DNA of 6,877 nucleotides from WHSM01 sp050701635 (GTDB lineage: Bacteria > Actinomycetota > Actinomycetes > Mycobacteriales > Micromonosporaceae): positions 1-6,877 of the forward strand of contig JBOGDF010000301.1 in NCBI GenBank assembly GCA_050701635.1, read 5' to 3'. This document shows positions 5,207 through 6,877 of the stretch, one piece after another. The notes beneath the pieces are model-generated. The model was given only the letters and a program-made list of their open reading frames with translations. It was not told the DNA's origin and did no database searches. Position numbers and translations under genes: made by a program. Positions within the stretch are counted from its first letter, which is position 1; every line of letters begins with the position of its first letter.

Positions 5207-6877
5207 TCAGCCGATGTTGCGTACTACCAGGATCGCGATGTCGTCGCGGGGGGCGTCGCTGGAGAAGGCCATCACGGCGGAGCGGATCCGGGCGGCGATC
5301 ACCTGAGCGGGGTGACCGGAGAGCGGGCGCAGCTCGCGGCGGAGCCGGGTCAGGCCGTACAGGTCGTCGCCGCGGCGGCGCTCGGTGACGCCGTCGGTGA
5401 AGAACACCAGCGCGTCGCCGGGGGCGAGCGTGACGTCGGCGGCGTGCAGCTCGATCTCGTCCAGCAGCCCGACCGCGGTGCCGTTGGCGCCGACCTGTTC
5501 GACGCCGCCGTCGGCGCGTACCAGCATCGGCCGCTCGTGGCCGGCCAGCACGAGGTCGACCTGCAGATCGTGCCCCTTCTGGGCGACCAGCGCGGCGGCC
5601 AGGGTGGCGTACCGGCCGTCGGTGTCCTGCTCGATCAGGGTGCGGTTGAGCAGCTCCACGGCGCGGGGAAGCGGGCGTCCGTCGCGGACCAGGACCCGGA
5701 TCACGTCGCGTACCAGTCCGGTGAGCGCGGCGGCCTGCGCGCCCTTGCCGCACACGTCGCCGATCGCGGCCAGCCACTGCTTCGGCGCCACCTCGACCAC
5801 GTCGTAGAAGTCGCCGCCGACGTCCGTACCGGTGGAGGCCGGTACGTACTCCGAGCCGAATTCGATCCCGGCGGCGGTGGGCAGCGCGGACGGCAGCAGG
5901 GCGCGCTGGAACGCCTGCGCGATCTCCTTGCGCTCGGCGTGGATCCGGGAGTTGTCGATCGCCAGCGACGCCCGGCGGCACACGTCCTCGATCACCGCTA
6001 CGTCGTCGGCGCCGTGCAGCCGGTCCGGCGGCCGGCCCACCGACAGCGTGCCGAGTACGTTGCCGCGCGCCGACAGCGGCACCACGATCCCCTCCAGCGG
6101 GCGGGGCAGCGCGACTGGGCTCTGGGTCAGCATCGCCTCCCGGAGCCGGGCCGCCACCTCGGTGTTCGCCAGCCCGCCGAGCTGCCGGTTGAGCCCGGTG
6201 ACCTGCACTTCGTCGGCGTGGATGCTGGTCGCCAGCCGCAGGTCGCCCCACTCGTCGGCGACGTGTACGGCGCACCACTCGCCCAGTCTCGGCACCACGA
6301 TCTGCGGCACCAGCGCCAGCGTCAGCTCCACGTCGAGGGACTGCGCCAGCAGCTCGCTGGCCTCGGCGAGGAACGTCAGCCAGCTCCGCCGCCGCAGGTC
6401 GTCCTCGCGGAGCCGGTCGGCCTCCACGGTGATCGCCATCCGCTCCGAGGACAGCCGCGCCAGGCGTTCCCACTCCGGGGACGGCGTGACGTCCTTGGCG
6501 GCGTACAGGGTGAGGGTGGCCGAGAGCGGGCGGGTCACCGGCAGCGACACCGCCAGCACCGCGGTCACCACCCCCGGTACGTCACCGGTGGTGCCGTAGT
6601 TGGCCAGCCGCTGCTCGCCCCGGCCGTCGCCGCGGTCCAGCCACACCGACCCGCCGGTCGCCCCGGTGACCTCGCACAGCCGCAGCAGCAGCTCGGAGAT
6701 CAGCTGCGGCAGCTGCAGCCGCTGCCGTACGTCGTCCGGTACGTGCACCAGCCACACCAGCGACTCCGGCGTCACCAGGCTGGCTTCCCCGCCGAGCGCC
6801 TCGGCGCCGAGCGCCTCGCCGCCCACCGAGGCGGGCGCCGGCTCGGGCCGGCCGGGCAGCGGCAGCGGCGTCTCCAC
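5207..6877 (-). CDS. GAF-GAF-PP2C (SpoIIE/RsbU-like) serine/threonine phosphatase
   Basis: Cytoplasmic metal-dependent phosphatase of the type that dephosphorylates anti-sigma antagonists in partner-switching systems. Of 556 visible residues, about 48-160 form a divergent GAF-like domain, about 165-315 a clearer second GAF domain, and about 320-556 the PP2C/SpoIIE domain. Metal-binding motifs are intact: GTDVGGDFYDV (Asp352, Asp356), GDVCGKG (Asp374), FFTDGVTE (Asp495) and PRDDIAIL (Asp545-Asp546). An LLPSALP motif near 328-333 begins the catalytic part, as usual for this family. No membrane segment is seen. I infer that the GAF domains sense a small molecule or partner and control the phosphatase. 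No antagonist, anti-sigma kinase or sigma gene adjoins it in the window. The first codon is a GTG exactly at the window edge; the proline-rich, low-complexity start is compatible with a true N-terminus, but the gene could extend further. Confidence 0.93.
   Translation of the reverse strand: METPLPLPGRPEPAPASVGGEALGAEALGGEASLVTPESLVWLVHVPDDVRQRLQLPQLISELLLRLCEVTGATGGSVWLDRGDGRGEQRLANYGTTGDVPGVVTAVLAVSLPVTRPLSATLTLYAAKDVTPSPEWERLARLSSERMAITVEADRLREDDLRRRSWLTFLAEASELLAQSLDVELTLALVPQIVVPRLGEWCAVHVADEWGDLRLATSIHADEVQVTGLNRQLGGLANTEVAARLREAMLTQSPVALPRPLEGIVVPLSARGNVLGTLSVGRPPDRLHGADDVAVIEDVCRRASLAIDNSRIHAERKEIAQAFQRALLPSALPTAAGIEFGSEYVPASTGTDVGGDFYDVVEVAPKQWLAAIGDVCGKGAQAAALTGLVRDVIRVLVRDGRPLPRAVELLNRTLIEQDTDGRYATLAAALVAQKGHDLQVDLVLAGHERPMLVRADGGVEQVGANGTAVGLLDEIELHAADVTLAPGDALVFFTDGVTERRRGDDLYGLTRLRRELRPLSGHPAQVIAARIRSAVMAFSSDAPRDDIAILVVRNIG
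6791..6820 (-). repeat. Two-copy 15-bp tandem repeat in the phosphatase N-terminus
   Basis: GCCGAGCGCCTCGGC (6791-6805) is followed directly by GCCGAGCGCCTCGCC (6806-6820), differing at one base. It encodes the repeated EALGA/EALGG in the disordered N-terminal tail (about residues 20-30). Its 15-bp length keeps the frame, so copy number could vary without breaking the gene. Confidence 0.7.

Noticed and set aside
5013..6473. A 486-codon open frame on the minus strand overlapping the phosphatase and the serine protease
   Set aside because: It is a shifted frame of the phosphatase gene, very rich in Arg, Gly, Ala and Pro, with no domain; it also runs into the antisense of the serine protease.
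1..6877. A coordinated novel system linking the sigma factor, two proteases and the phosphatase
   Set aside because: The genes are divergent or convergent, never co-directional neighbours, and no shared regulatory site is visible. Each gene belongs to a common actinobacterial family, so chance neighbourhood is the simpler reading.

Overview
High-GC, strictly coding-dense DNA with GTG and TTG starts, GGAGG-type ribosome binding sites, and secreted multidomain hydrolases with Ser/Pro/Thr linkers points to an actinobacterium. The frequent GTAC tetranucleotide (Arg and Val written as CGT-AC and GTA-C) suggests the Micromonosporaceae. That placement is an inference from composition, not from a marker gene.

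Layout, left to right. (1) Bases 1-1137, plus strand: the 3' part of an ECF sigma factor of the ECF42 type, with sigma regions 2 and 4 and a long TPR-like C-terminal extension; its start lies outside the window. (2) Bases 1138-1232: a convergent gap with two strong hairpins, the second a 12-bp perfect stem, probably a bidirectional terminator. (3) Bases 1233-4247, minus strand: a 1004-residue secreted protein joining a complete M4 (thermolysin-like) endopeptidase, a complete M28 aminopeptidase close to Streptomyces griseus aminopeptidase, and a C-terminal P-domain, separated by two Ser/Pro/Thr linkers. (4) Bases 4248-4419: a 172-bp divergent intergenic region. (5) Bases 4420-5202, plus strand: a secreted chymotrypsin-fold (S1) serine protease with an unusual active-site loop. 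(6) Bases 5207-6877, minus strand: a GAF-GAF-PP2C (SpoIIE/RsbU-like) phosphatase, whose first codon is a GTG at the window edge.

Functional reading. The two central genes are divergent and both encode exported peptidases. Together they supply internal cleavage (M4 and S1) and N-terminal trimming (M28), which fits extracellular protein scavenging. The flanking sigma factor and phosphatase are typical regulators, but nothing in the sequence ties them to the proteases; each is separated by a convergent junction. The window looks like an ordinary chromosomal region. I see no mobile element, CRISPR array, RNA gene or defence/biosynthetic cluster. The points most worth a second look are the endo-/exopeptidase fusion and the atypical S1 protease.
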